A stretch of 64,000 nt of DNA from Rebecca billardiae RCC1528 (GCA_965240325.2 OZ251239.1:1426001-1490000); one strand, 5' to 3'; shown: positions 47,632 to 57,780, numbered from the stretch's first letter. The notes: a model not told the origin generated them from the sequence alone. Made by a program: numbers and translations.

Positions 47632-49317
47632 ATGGCGAACGAGAGCCTGCTCGGCGTGCGCAGCGTGGCGAGCGAGAACGCGCTCCCGCGCGTGCCGCCG
47701 CTGCAGCCGAGCGTCACGACCGACTTCCGCTCGCGCACCTTCCACATCGACGAGCGAGGCCTGCACGAGCACGCGCACCGGCTCGCGATCAGCGAGGCCG
47801 CCGGCAGCCTCGACCTGCTCGCGCGCGCGGGCGTGCTCGACGTGCTCTCCGAGCAGGACGAGTACGTGCACCGCCTGCCGACGATGACCGAGCTGACGAG
47901 CGCCGAGGTGCTCGAGGACGGCCGCGCCATCTCCGCCCTCGAGGCCTTCATGCACGTCCTCAAGTCCAACCTCGGCCCGGGCTGCCTCGCGCTGCCGATC
48001 GTGTTTGCGCGCGCCGGCCCGCTGGTCTCGGCGGGGCTGCTGCTCGGCGTGGCGCTGCAGGGGACGTACTCGATGGTGCTGCTCGTGCGGCTCAAGCACG
48101 CCGTGCGCGCGTGCGGCCAGCGCTGCGTCACCCTCGAGGACCTCGCCCACCTCGCGTTCGGCGCGCCCGGGCTGCGCGCGGTCGAGTCTCTGATCGTCGC
48201 GCAGCAGCTGGGCGTGTGCTGCGTCTTCATCTCGCTGGTGCGCACCAACCTGATCGCCGGGCTGCGCGGGCTGCTCGGCGCGGAGGTCTGCTTCGCGCTC
48301 GTCGTCGGCGCGTGCGCGCTCCTCGCGCTCGCGCGCAAGATCCAGGCGCTGTGGCCGCTCAGCATGGCCGCCAACGCGTTCATGCTCACGGCGTGCGCGA
48401 CCGCCGTCGGCGCGAGCGTCGGCGCGCTGCTCGGCGCGCCGGACGCGCCGGAGCTGGTCCGGGCGCCGAGCGTGCACGCGGCGGGCGCGTGCCTGAGCGC
48501 GCTCTTCTTCGCGTACGAGGGCGTCGCCCTCGTGCTCCCCGTCGAGTCGGCGTACGCGCCCACGGTGCACTCGGTGGCGCCGCTGCACGCGGCCGTCGCG
48601 CCGCTCGGCGCGGCACCGCACCTGGCGGGGCCGGAGCCGCTGCGCGGCGGCGGCGGCGTCGCGAGTCGGCGCGGCTCGCGCGACTCGGCGGGCGGCGGCG
48701 CGCTCTCGCGCGCGGACACGCCGTCCGCGCTGCCCCTCGCGCGCAGCCCGTTCGAGGCCATCCTCGTCGGCGCGATGGGCTGCATCGGCGTCCTCTTCGC
48801 CACCGTCGGGATCTCGGCCGCATCTGGCTTCCCCGAGATCAGCTCCGGCTCGATCACGGCGTATCTCGCCGGGCGCTGGCCGGACAACCGGTGGTTCGCC
48901 GCGGTGAACGCGCTGGTGGGCGTGGCGGTGCTGTGCACGTACCCGCTCCAGCTGCAGCCCGCCGTGATGGTGCTCGACAAGCTCGGCGCGCGGCCCGGCG
49001 GCGGCCGGCTCGCGCTGGGCGCGCGGTTTGTCGCGACGCGCTGGGCGGTCACGGCCGCGTGCGCGCTCGTCGTGCTCACGGTGCCGCGCCTCGACCTGCT
49101 CATCCAGCTGCTCGGCGCGCTGTGCCAGGCGGCGCTCGCGGGCCTGCCGTTCGGCCTCTCGCTGCAGCTGCGCGCCATCGGGCTGGTGCCCATCAGCGCC
49201 ACGCTCGCCGCCGTGCACACCGTGCTGATGCTCGTGTGCGCGTGCGTGATGGTCGGCGGCACGGCCGCCGCGGGCGCGGACATTGCGCGCTACCTCGCCG
49301 CCTCGCATGGCAGCTAG
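47632..49317 (+). CDS. AAAP-family amino-acid transporter (SLC36/SLC38-like)
   Basis: 561 codons from the ATG at 47632 (MANESLLGV). A cytosolic N-terminus of about 100 residues leads to ISALEAFMHVLKSNLGPGCLALPIVFARAG, the first-helix signature of the amino acid/auxin permease family (K-x-N-x-G-x-G-x-LxLP). About eleven hydrophobic spans follow, among them GLLLGVALQGTYSMVLLV, SLIVAQQLGVCCVFISLV, FALVVGACALLALA, ACLSALFFAYEGVALVLPVE (the conserved helix-6 FxYEG), AMGCIGVLFATVGI, FAAVNALVGVAVLCTYPLQLQPA and AVTAACALVVLTVPRLDLLIQLLGALC. A Gly/Ser/Arg-rich loop (about 325-370) is an insertion. By family, proton-coupled amino-acid transport at vacuolar or plasma membrane. Head-to-head with the septin (135 bp from its first ATG). 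Confidence 0.86.
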   Translation: MANESLLGVRSVASENALPRVPPLQPSVTTDFRSRTFHIDERGLHEHAHRLAISEAAGSLDLLARAGVLDVLSEQDEYVHRLPTMTELTSAEVLEDGRAISALEAFMHVLKSNLGPGCLALPIVFARAGPLVSAGLLLGVALQGTYSMVLLVRLKHAVRACGQRCVTLEDLAHLAFGAPGLRAVESLIVAQQLGVCCVFISLVRTNLIAGLRGLLGAEVCFALVVGACALLALARKIQALWPLSMAANAFMLTACATAVGASVGALLGAPDAPELVRAPSVHAAGACLSALFFAYEGVALVLPVESAYAPTVHSVAPLHAAVAPLGAAPHLAGPEPLRGGGGVASRRGSRDSAGGGALSRADTPSALPLARSPFEAILVGAMGCIGVLFATVGISAASGFPEISSGSITAYLAGRWPDNRWFAAVNALVGVAVLCTYPLQLQPAVMVLDKLGARPGGGRLALGARFVATRWAVTAACALVVLTVPRLDLLIQLLGALCQAALAGLPFGLSLQLRAIGLVPISATLAAVHTVLMLVCACVMVGGTAAAGADIARYLAASHGS

Positions 49318-49577
49318 CTCATGCAGTGTCGTTGTCAGAGGACGAGGACGACTGAGCCTATCCATCTGCTCGTCGTGCGCGAGTGGCAGGGATGCCGTCC
49401 TCATTATATTGCTAAGACGACTGCGCCTAAGGCGGCCGTCTTCGGACTCTGACGAAGATGATACGCAACGACGGAGTCATCGCTGACAGATATCTGCCGC
49501 CTGAATGCCTGATAGCCGCGTTGCGCTGCGTCCGCTTGCGCCTCTCCAACGGCCACTGCCAGCATAGCACCCATTAT

Positions 49578-50275
49578 TTACAGAGCCGCGAGCATCGACT
49601 CGGCCGACGAGGCGCCGTCGAACGCGCCGCCCTCCTCCACGCCGAGCTTGACCACCTTGCCGTCGTCCACAACCATCGCGCAGCGCACCATGCGCACGCC
49701 GCCAAAGTTGCCCGTGTCGAACGAGAGGCCGGTGGCCTTGGTGAACGCGCCGCCGCCGTCGCCGAGCATGAGCACCTTGCCCTGCGGGTCCTTCATCTTG
49801 GACCACTCGCCGAGAACGAACGGGTCGTTCACCGCCACGCACGCGATCGTGTCCACGCCCTTCGCCTTGAAGTCGTCGGCGAGCTTCACAAAGCCAGGCA
49901 GCTGCTGCTCCGAGCACGTCGGCGTCATCGCGCCCGGCAGGCCGAAGAGGACGACCTTCTTGCCGCTGAAGACGTCGCTCGAGGCGAGCGGCTTGGGGCC
50001 GCCCTCCATGATCATGAACTCCGCGCTGGGCAGCGCATCGCCCTGCGGCCGCACGGAAGGCGCGTGCGCCCGGTGCGCGCCAGTGAGCTGGCGCGCCACT
50101 CACGCGCCACAGCACGGCGCGTATATCGCACCCAGGCGCGCACCTCCGCGAGCATCTTGGCGCCGCCACGCAGCATCGCGCTGCGGGAGAGCATGCGCGC
50201 GGGCCCCGCGCCGACCGCGTAGGCGGTGGTGCCCTGCAGCGCAGCGAGCAGCGTGACCGAGCGGAGCGCAATCAT
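49578..50275 (-). CDS. Peroxiredoxin of the PrxII/Prx5 type with organelle-targeting leader, two exons
   Basis: Exon 1 50144-50275, intron 50043-50143 (101 nt, GT...AG), exon 2 49578-50042; 198 residues. Splicing joins ...MLRGGAKMLAE to GDALPSAEFMIMEGG, restoring the usual VGDxLP start of the family. The catalytic segment VVLFGLPGAMTPTCSEQQLPGF carries the peroxidatic Cys at 87 (PGAxTPTCS). Later blocks DTIACVAVNDPFVLGEWSK, MLGDGGGAFTKATGL and MVRCAMVVDDGKVV are typical, and length fits. It reduces H2O2 and alkyl hydroperoxides with thioredoxin or glutaredoxin. Exon 1 (MIALRSVTLLAALQGTTAYA, then RMLSRSAMLRGGA) looks like a signal peptide plus transit region, so plastid or another organelle is likely. 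An ATG at 50299 would extend it by 8 residues. Confidence 0.9.
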
Positions 50276-50367
50276 CGCGGAGTCGGCAGTCGTCAACACG
50301 GCGTGTTCGGCCTTGTTCGCCGACGAGCTGCCGCCCCGAAACTTCTCGAAGATGGATCAAAATCCCG

Positions 50368-50396
50368 TACAGTTTACTATGATTTAACGTGCACAC
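50368..50396 (+). repeat. 29-bp direct repeat, left border of the EsV-1-7 block
   Basis: TACAGTTTACTATG, one variable base, TTTAACGTGCACAC. The second copy is at 55966-55994, same orientation, one mismatch. The pair brackets the three EsV-1-7 genes at 50510-55664. Confidence 0.85.
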
Positions 50397-50427
50397 AGTA
50401 CTGCAGAGGCCAGCGCGGAGGTCGCGC

Positions 50428-50448
50428 ATGGCGGCCTCGCCTCGGTAG
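50428..50448 (+). promoter_or_regulatory. Upstream mini-ORF MAASPR-stop
   Basis: Same 21 bases as before the gene at 21694; 82 bp before the ATG at 50510. Confidence 0.55.
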
Positions 50449-50509
50449 CCAGATCTTCACTTCCCTTTCGAGTAGCACCGCATACGCTGCGTGGCTGACG
50501 CGCGCGAGG

Positions 50510-51763
50510 ATGCCCAGCACGTGCGGCCGATCTGGCTGTGACAAGTGGGCGTTATACGGCAAGCCGGGTACACGTGCCAGCCGCTGCGCCACGCACAAGC
50601 TGGCCGGCATGGTCGACGTGAAAAGCCGCAGGTGCGAGCATGCCGGCTGTGACAAGGTGCCGTCCTTTGGCATGCCGGGTGACACACGTGCCAGCCACTG
50701 CGCAACGCACAAGCTGGCCGGCATGGTGGACGTGAAGAACCGCAGGTGCGAGCATGCCGGCTGCGACAAACAGCCGTGCTTTGGCATGGCGGGCGACACA
50801 CGTGCCAGCCGCTGCGCTACGCACAAGCTGGTCGGCATGGTCGACGTGGTCAGCCGCAGGTGCGAGCATGCCGGCTGTGACAAGGTGCCGTCCTTTTGCA
50901 TGCCGGGTGACACACGTGCCAGCCACTGCGCAACGCACAAGCTGGCCGGCATGGTCAACGTGGTCAGCCGCAGGTGCGAGCATGCCGGCTGTGACAAGCA
51001 GCCGTCCTGCGGCATGCCGGGCGACAAACGTCTCAGCCGCTGCGCCACGCACAAGCTGGTCGGCATGATCAGCAGGTGCGCCTGGTTTGAGCGCAAGCGG
51101 GCTGCAGCCCCCGAGCCTCAGCAGGGCGGCAGCGCAAAGCGCAGGCGCGTGCAGCGCAACGGCGGCAGCACGGCAGCAGCAGCCACTGCCACTGGCCCGC
51201 AGCCACATCCACAGCCACCGAGGGCCACAGCTCGCGCCGAGGCTCGCCCTCCGCGTCGTCCTGACGTCGCGAGTGGCAGCGGCCCGCGCAGCCGCGGCGA
51301 TGGGCCGGGCAAGCGCGCGGGGCTGAGCAGGGCGCATGCAGCGCGCGCACGCCCCGCCCTGCGCACTGCCCCGCCCGCTGACGGGCCAGGCAGCAGTGGC
51401 AGCGGTGGGCATGCGGCAGATGCCCCGCTGCTCGGCCGGCTGGTCGAGCCCGCCACAAGCACGCGGCACGCCGACGCTGCCGCCGAGCTCGCCGCCGAGC
51501 GCGCCGCCACCGAGCGCATGCGCGCCGAGCTCGTGCGCGCGCGCATGCGGCTGCGTCTCGCCGAGCAGGCGGCCGACCCGTCGCACCTGCGCGTGCTGCG
51601 CTTGGTCATGGAGGGCGAGACCGAGTCCCCGGGCGCCCAGCCGCGCGTTGGCGCACGCTCCAGTCCCGCGGCACGAGCTGCTGCTGATGACGAGCGCCAG
51701 GCCACGCTGCAGTACCTGCGCGAGCTCGAGGCGAGGGTGCGCGTGCCAGTCTCAGCACCGTAG
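50510..51763 (+). CDS. EsV-1-7 cysteine-repeat protein, five repeats (cluster gene 1)
   Basis: 417 codons from MPSTCGRSGC (the frame is open upstream to 50303, rejected on the conserved start). Five repeats; the first has 15 rather than 16 residues between Cys 2 and Cys 3 (DKWALYGKPGTRASR), repeats 2 and 4 have RASHC for RASRC, and extra Cys residues occur in repeats 3, 4 and 5 (QPCFG, PSFCM, PSCGM). Then RERKRAAAP-like FERKRAAAP, AKRRRVQ, an Ala/Pro/Gly linker and the ATERMRAELVRARMRLRLAE...QYLRELEARV amphipathic tail. The C-terminal type is that of the 21694 gene, not the TRAQLES coiled coil of the array copies. Confidence 0.87.
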   Translation: MPSTCGRSGCDKWALYGKPGTRASRCATHKLAGMVDVKSRRCEHAGCDKVPSFGMPGDTRASHCATHKLAGMVDVKNRRCEHAGCDKQPCFGMAGDTRASRCATHKLVGMVDVVSRRCEHAGCDKVPSFCMPGDTRASHCATHKLAGMVNVVSRRCEHAGCDKQPSCGMPGDKRLSRCATHKLVGMISRCAWFERKRAAAPEPQQGGSAKRRRVQRNGGSTAAAATATGPQPHPQPPRATARAEARPPRRPDVASGSGPRSRGDGPGKRAGLSRAHAARARPALRTAPPADGPGSSGSGGHAADAPLLGRLVEPATSTRHADAAAELAAERAATERMRAELVRARMRLRLAEQAADPSHLRVLRLVMEGETESPGAQPRVGARSSPAARAAADDERQATLQYLRELEARVRVPVSAP

Positions 51764-52368
51764 TCGCGAGTCTGATCGGCTGAAACTACGCAGGATGACC
51801 GCGGCCCGGTGGTTATTATCATCAATGCTGGTGCCAAGTCGCCGCTAGTCGATCGCGCTACTACTGTGATGCCACACAGACACGACTATCGGCCGACGTG
51901 CACGGCTATAGAGTATAGTCACTGACCGGCCCGGCGTACTTGGGATTTTCCCCAGGCGGCGAGCCGGTCTCCGCCGGCGTCTCGGACGTCGTTGTGATGT
52001 GATGTGAGCCGGCAACCAACCCTGCCAACATCATTTTATTACCGCTGTCATCAGGAAGCGTGCGCTCTACTGGAGTCGACCGCGGTAGTGGGCGGTACAG
52101 CTGGGCTTGAGCTGGGCAGCCGGAGACTCTAGGCACTCAAGCCGTGCCTGATGACCGCCCCCATCACAGTATCCGCTGCAGCCGGCACTCGAGCGGCCCA
52201 CGGACCGCGGCGTTTGTCATACTCGATTCCCATGCCGAACGTGCGCGGTGGTGTCGGACCCCGCCAACATTCATCGGCGGTGGAGTCGAGTGGAGGGTGG
52301 ACGGCCATCGTGGCTTTCACTGCTCCACTTTGCTGATTTGCTCTGGCGGCCGAGCCGGAGGGCGCACG

Positions 52369-52389
52369 ATGGCGGCCTCGCCTTGGTAG
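52369..52389 (+). promoter_or_regulatory. Upstream mini-ORF MAASPW-stop
   Basis: Same ATGGCGGCCTCGCC start, 85 bp before the ATG at 52454; the sixth codon is TGG instead of CGG. Confidence 0.55.
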
Positions 52390-52453
52390 CCAACACATCT
52401 TCACTGCCCTTTCGAGTAGCACGCCATACGCTACCTGGCTGACGCGCGCGAGG

Positions 52454-53713
52454 ATGCCCAGCACGTGCGGCCGAGCGGGCTGTGGCAAGCAGCCGTCCTT
52501 TGGCATGCCGGGCGGCACACGTCCCAGCCGCTGCGCGACGCACAAGCTGGCCGGCATGGTCGACGTGAGGAGCCGCAGGTGCGAGCATGCCGGCTGCGAC
52601 AAACAGCCGTGCTTTGGCATGGCGGGCGACACACGTGTTAGCCGCTGCGCCACGCACAAGCTGGCCGGCATGGTCGACATGCACCACCGCACGTGCGAGC
52701 ATGCCGGCTGTGACAAGGGGCCGTCGTTTGGCATGCCGGGCGACACACGTGCCAGCCTCTGCGCTACGCACAAGCTGGCCAGCATGGTTGACGTGAGCAA
52801 CCGCAGGTGCGAGCATAGCAGCTGCAACAAGCAGCCGTCCTTTGGCATGCCGGGCGACACACGTGCCAGCCGTTGCGCCACGCACAAGCTGGCCGGTATG
52901 GTGGACGTGGTCAGCCGCAGATGCGAGCATGCCGGCTGTGACATGCGCCCGTCCTTTGGCATGCCGGGTGACACGCGTCTCAGTCGCTGCGCTGCGCACA
53001 AGCTGGGTGGCATGATCGGCGATCACGCCATGCGCGAGCGCAAGCGTGCTGCAGCCCCTGAGCCTCAGCAGGGCGGCAGCGCAAAGCGCCGGCGTGTGCA
53101 GCGCAATGGCGGCAGCACGACCGCAGCATCAGCTGCTGCTGCCAGCTCGCGGCCGCACCCACAGCCACCGATGGCCACGGCTCGCGCCGAGGCTCGCCCT
53201 CCGCACCGCCCTGCTGTCGCGAGTGGCAGCGGCCCATGCAGCCGCGGCGATGGAATGGGCAAGCGCGCGGGGCCGAGCAGGGCGCATGCAGCGCACACAC
53301 AGCCCGCGCTAAGCACTGCCCCGCCCGCTGATGAGCCAGGCGGCAGTGGCAGCGGGGAGCATGTGGCAGACGCTCCGCTGCTGGCCCGGCTGGTCGAGCC
53401 CGCCACGGGCGCGCAGCACGCCGACGCTGCCGCCGAGCTCGCCGCCGAGCGCGCCGCCACCGAGCGCATGCGCGCCGAGCTCGTGCGCGCGCGCATGCGG
53501 CTGCGTCTCGCCGAGCAGGCGGCCGACCCGTCGCACCTGCGCGTGCTGCGCTTGGTCATGGAGGGCGAGACCGAGTCCCCGGGCGCCCAGCCGCGCGTTG
53601 GCGCACGCTCCAGTCCCGCGGCACGAGCTGCTGCTGATGACGAGCGCCAGGCCACGCTGCAGTACCTGCGCGAGCTCGAGGCGAGGGTGCGCGTGCCAGT
53701 CTCAGCACCGTAG
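52454..53713 (+). CDS. EsV-1-7 protein, five repeats, chimeric (cluster gene 2)
   Basis: 419 codons. The five repeats and basic linker are the same as in cluster gene 3 (CGKQPSFGMPGGTRPSRC first repeat, a CEHSSCNKQPSFG fourth repeat, DHAMRERKRAAAP), with one change, RVSRC for RASRC in repeat 2. The last about 50 codons (GETESPGAQPRVGARSS...RVPVSAP) and the 3-prime flank are those of cluster gene 1. The switch lies in a tract of about 145 bp identical in all three genes (53421-53566), so this gene is the product of unequal crossing-over. Confidence 0.88.
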   Translation: MPSTCGRAGCGKQPSFGMPGGTRPSRCATHKLAGMVDVRSRRCEHAGCDKQPCFGMAGDTRVSRCATHKLAGMVDMHHRTCEHAGCDKGPSFGMPGDTRASLCATHKLASMVDVSNRRCEHSSCNKQPSFGMPGDTRASRCATHKLAGMVDVVSRRCEHAGCDMRPSFGMPGDTRLSRCAAHKLGGMIGDHAMRERKRAAAPEPQQGGSAKRRRVQRNGGSTTAASAAAASSRPHPQPPMATARAEARPPHRPAVASGSGPCSRGDGMGKRAGPSRAHAAHTQPALSTAPPADEPGGSGSGEHVADAPLLARLVEPATGAQHADAAAELAAERAATERMRAELVRARMRLRLAEQAADPSHLRVLRLVMEGETESPGAQPRVGARSSPAARAAADDERQATLQYLRELEARVRVPVSAP

Positions 53714-54328
53714 TCGCGAGTCTGATCGGCTGAAACTACGCAGGATGACCGCGGCCCGGTGGTTATTATCATCAATGCTGGTGCCAAGTCGCCGCTAGTC
53801 GATCGCGCTACTACTGTGATGCCACACAGACACGACTATCGGCCGACGTGCACGGCTATAGAGTATAGTCACTGACCGGCCCGGCGAGTACTTGGGATTT
53901 TCTCCAGGCGGCGAGCCGGTCTCCGCCGGCGTCTCGGACGTCGTTGTGATGTGATGTGAGCCGGCAACCAACCCTGCCAACATCATTTTATTACCGCTGT
54001 CATCAGGAAGCGTGCGCTCTACTGGAGTCGACCGCGGTAGTGGGCGGTACAGCTGGGCTTGAGCTGGGCAGCCGGAGACTCTAGGCACTCAAGCCGTGCC
54101 TGATGACCGCCCCCATCACAGTATCCGCTGCAGCCGGCACTCGAGCGGCCCACGGACCGCGGCGTTTGTCATACTCGATTCCCATGCCGAACGTGCGCGG
54201 TGGTGTCGGACCCCGCCAACATTCATCGGCGGTGGAGTCGAGTGGAGGCCTGGAGGGTGGACGGCCATCGTGGCTTTCACTGCTCCACTTTGCTGATTTG
54301 CTCTGGCGGCCGAGCCGGAGGGCGCACG

Positions 54329-54349
54329 ATGGCGGCCTCGCCTTGGTAG
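54329..54349 (+). promoter_or_regulatory. Upstream mini-ORF MAASPW-stop
   Basis: Copy of the element at 52369, 85 bp before the ATG at 54414. Confidence 0.55.
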
Positions 54350-54413
54350 CCAACACATCTTCACTGCCCTTTCGAGTAGCACGCCATACGCTACCTGGCT
54401 GACGCGCGCGAGG

Positions 54414-55664
54414 ATGCCCAGCACGTGCGGCCGAGCGGGCTGTGGCAAGCAGCCGTCCTTTGGCATGCCGGGCGGCACACGTCCCAGCCGCTGCGCGACG
54501 CACAAGCTGGCCGGCATGGTCGACGTGAGGAGCCGCAGGTGCGAGCATGCCGGCTGCGACAAACAGCCGTGCTTTGGCATGGCGGGCGACACACGTGCTA
54601 GCCGCTGCGCCACGCACAAGCTGGCCGGCATGGTCGACATGCACCACCGCACGTGCGAGCATGCCGGCTGTGACAAGGGGCCGTCGTTTGGCATGCCGGG
54701 CGACACACGTGCCAGCCTCTGCGCTACGCACAAGCTGGCCAGCATGGTTGACGTGAGCAACCGCAGGTGCGAGCATAGCAGCTGCAACAAGCAGCCGTCC
54801 TTTGGCATGCCGGGCGACACACGTGCCAGCCGTTGCGCCACGCACAAGCTGGCCGGTATGGTGGACGTGGTCAGCCGCAGATGCGAGCATGCCGGCTGTG
54901 ACATGCGCCCGTCCTTTGGCATGCCGGGTGACACGCGTCTCAGTCGCTGCGCTGCGCACAAGCTGGGTGGCATGATCGGCGATCACGCCATGCGCGAGCG
55001 CAAGCGTGCTGCAGCCCCTGAGCCTCAGCAGGGCGGCAGCGCAAAGCGCCGGCGTGTGCAGCGCAATGGCGGCAGCACGACCGCAGCATCAGCTGCTGCT
55101 GCCAGCTCGCGGCCGCACCCACAGCCACCGATGGCCACGGCTCGCGCCGAGGCTCGCCCTCCGCACCGCCCTGCTGTCGCGAGTGGCAGCGGCCCATGCA
55201 GCCGCGGCGATGGAATGGGCAAGCGCGCGGGGCCGAGCAGGGCGCATGCAGCGCACACACAGCCCGCGCTAAGCACTGCCCCGCCCGCTGATGAGCCAGG
55301 CGGCAGTGGCAGCGGGGAGCATGTGGCAGACGCTCCGCTGCTGGCCCGGCTGGTCGAGCCCGCCACGGGCGCGCAGCACGCCGACGCTGCCGCCGAGCTC
55401 GCCGCCGAGCGCGCCGCCACCGAGCGCATGCGCGCCGAGCTCGTGCGCGCGCGCATGCGGCTGCGTCTCGCCGAGCAGGCGGCCGACCCGTCGCACCTGC
55501 GCGTGCTGCGCTTGGTCATGGAGGGCGAGGGCGAGCCAGGGGGTGCCCAGCCGCAAGCTGGCGGACGCTGCGGCCCCGCGACACGAGACGAGGCTGAGAA
55601 CCAGGCCACGCTGCAGTACCTGCACGACCTCGAGGCGCGGGTGCGCGGGGTCAGCCGATCCTGA
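54414..55664 (+). CDS. EsV-1-7 cysteine-repeat protein, five repeats (cluster gene 3)
   Basis: 416 codons. Five C-X4-C-X16-C-X2-H repeats, the fourth with CEHSSCNK and the fifth with DMRPSFG; then RERKRAAAP, AKRRRVQ, a Pro/Ala/Gly-rich linker and the amphipathic C-terminus. The end (GEGEPGGAQPQAGGRCG...LHDLEARVRGVSRS) differs from genes 1 and 2 and is closer to the 21694 gene in tone, so it is probably the parental 3-prime end. Function unknown, probably nuclear by its basic motifs. Confidence 0.87.
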   Translation: MPSTCGRAGCGKQPSFGMPGGTRPSRCATHKLAGMVDVRSRRCEHAGCDKQPCFGMAGDTRASRCATHKLAGMVDMHHRTCEHAGCDKGPSFGMPGDTRASLCATHKLASMVDVSNRRCEHSSCNKQPSFGMPGDTRASRCATHKLAGMVDVVSRRCEHAGCDMRPSFGMPGDTRLSRCAAHKLGGMIGDHAMRERKRAAAPEPQQGGSAKRRRVQRNGGSTTAASAAAASSRPHPQPPMATARAEARPPHRPAVASGSGPCSRGDGMGKRAGPSRAHAAHTQPALSTAPPADEPGGSGSGEHVADAPLLARLVEPATGAQHADAAAELAAERAATERMRAELVRARMRLRLAEQAADPSHLRVLRLVMEGEGEPGGAQPQAGGRCGPATRDEAENQATLQYLHDLEARVRGVSRS

Positions 55665-56009
55665 TCGATTGACCCGCGCGCGTCGTCGTCGTGTCCGTCG
55701 AGTCGTGTCGGACGGACGGTGCCGGTGCACCGCCGGGCCAGTGACCCGTGACCTCCGCCGCTATTCGGTGCCGCTGGGCCGGTGCCCGACGACGTGGGTG
55801 CCTCCAGGGTTGCTCCCTCTTCAGGCTGCCTACTGCGTACCGTCGACCGTATACAGGACTTGCCACGGGTCAGCATCGTGATTCGTGACGACGTGACCGT
55901 GTCCACTGGCCACTCAACATCAGGCGGTTTTTGGCGCCCGTCCGGAGCCCTACCAAGGGTGGCCCTACAGTTTACTATGTTTTAACGTGCACACTTGGTT
56001 AAGGCGTGA
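55665..56009. other. Intergenic, contains right 29-bp border repeat
   Basis: Unique sequence apart from the direct repeat at 55966-55994 (partner at 50368-50396), which sits 15 bp before the first ATG of the helicase gene. Confidence 0.7.
55966..55994 (+). repeat. 29-bp direct repeat, right border of the EsV-1-7 block
   Basis: Second copy of the 50368-50396 element, one mismatch (T for A at the fifteenth base). Confidence 0.85.
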
Positions 56010-57431
56010 TTGACGCCATCCAACAGTACAAGCCAAGCAGGTGGTCCGGATTCCAAACAGCCCGGCCGCATGCAGCGCTCTCGCCAAACCGGCAACAGCA
56101 ACAGAAACCCCGCGATCCAAGCGGCAGCCCGAATGGCCGCGAACCCGCCCGGCTCGCCCGAGCGCGCGGCGCGGCCGGCGAGCCCGCCGCCGGCGCCGGC
56201 GCGCGCGGTGCGCCCGCGGCACGCGGCGGCGGCGGGGATGAGCGCCGACCAGAGCCACGCGCTCGAGCTCGCGCTCGCCGGGTCCAACGTCTTCATCACC
56301 GGCGGCGCGGGCACGGGCAAGTCGCACGTGCTGCGCTCGCTGATCGAGGCGCTCGAGGCGCGCGGCGACAGGGTGGGCGTCGCCGCGCCGACGGGCACGG
56401 CGGCGGAGCAGATCAACGGCTTCACCCTCCACTCCCTCGTCGGCGTCGGCGTGCCGCGCACCGCCGCCCAGTTCGTGCGCGCGGCCGCCAAGCTGCGCGC
56501 GTACGACGTTCTCGTCCTCGACGAGGTCTCGATGATCTCCGGGGAGATGCTCGACCGCGTGCTGGAGCACGGCGTGGACGGGCGCAGGCGGCGGAGGCCG
56601 CTCCGCCTCGTCGTGTGCGGCGACTTCTACCAGCTCCCGTACATCTCCGGCCTGCCCTCGCGCGTGCTCGAGAACCGCAAGCGCGCGCGCGAGGGCAGCG
56701 CGCGCTCCGAGGCGCAGCTGTGCTGCCCCAACCTGTTCCTCAACCGCGGGTACGCGTTCCAGGCGCGCGCGTGGTGGGACGCGCGGCTGCACATGGTCGA
56801 GCTCTCCACCGCGCACCGCCAGCGCCGCCGCCCCGCGCTGCCAGCCGACGACCCGCCCGCCGGCGCGGCCGAGCCGGCGGGCGCGGCCGGCGCGGCGGCG
56901 CCCGCGGCTGCGCGCGCCGGCGCGCCGCCGCCGAGCGAGCGCGAGCGCGAGCGCGACGAGTTCGTGCGGCTGCTGCACGAGGTGCGCACGGGCACGGTGA
57001 GCGTGGGCAGGCTCGACGCGCTGTACGAGCGCTGCGCCGGCCCGCCCGAGACCGCGGGCGGCCTCGCCCACGTCGTGCCCACCACCTTGCTCCCAACCAA
57101 CCGGGAGGTGGAGGCCACCAACGCGCGAGAGTTTGCGCGGCTGGGCGGGCAGCCGGCGCGCGCGTACGTGGCGCGGGACAGCGTGCGGCTGGACGGCCGG
57201 TTCGACGCCGACCGTGCCGGCGCGGCGCGCGCGCACGCGCAGCTGCTCCGCTTCCTCAGCTCGGCGCAGGCGCCGCGCAGCGCCATCTTCAGAGCGGCGG
57301 GCTCCATCGAGCTGCGAGTGGGTGCGCAGGTGTGCGGCACACGCGCGCGCGCACACACACGCACACGCACACGCGCACACACACGCGCGCACACGCGCAC
57401 ACACACGCACACACACACACACGCACACACA

Positions 57432-57464
<33 letters not shown>

Positions 57465-57581
57465 GCACACGCGCACACACACGCGCGCACACACACACAC
57501 ACGCACACGCGCACACACACGCGCGCGCACACACACACGCACACGCGCACACACACGCACACACACACACACACACGCACA

Positions 57582-57614
<33 letters not shown>

Positions 57615-57657
57615 GCACACGCGCACACACACGCGCGCACACACACACACACGCACA

Positions 57658-57690
<33 letters not shown>

Positions 57691-57749
57691 GCACACGCGC
57701 ACACACACGCACACACACACACACACACGCACACACACACACACGCGCG

Positions 57750-57780
<31 letters not shown>

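Larger units (their letters stand above)
51471..55510 (+). repeat. Tandem duplication, unit about 1.95 kb, creating cluster gene 2
   Basis: From about 51471, inside the 3-prime part of cluster gene 1, through the spacer into the 3-prime part of gene 2 (about 53420), sequence is repeated from about 53421 to about 55510 with only a few differences (a 2-bp insertion in GGCCCGGCG[AG]TACTTGG; an 8-bp insertion GCCTGGAG near 54248). Spacers 51764-52453 and 53714-54413 are thus copies; neither holds a gene. Confidence 0.9.
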
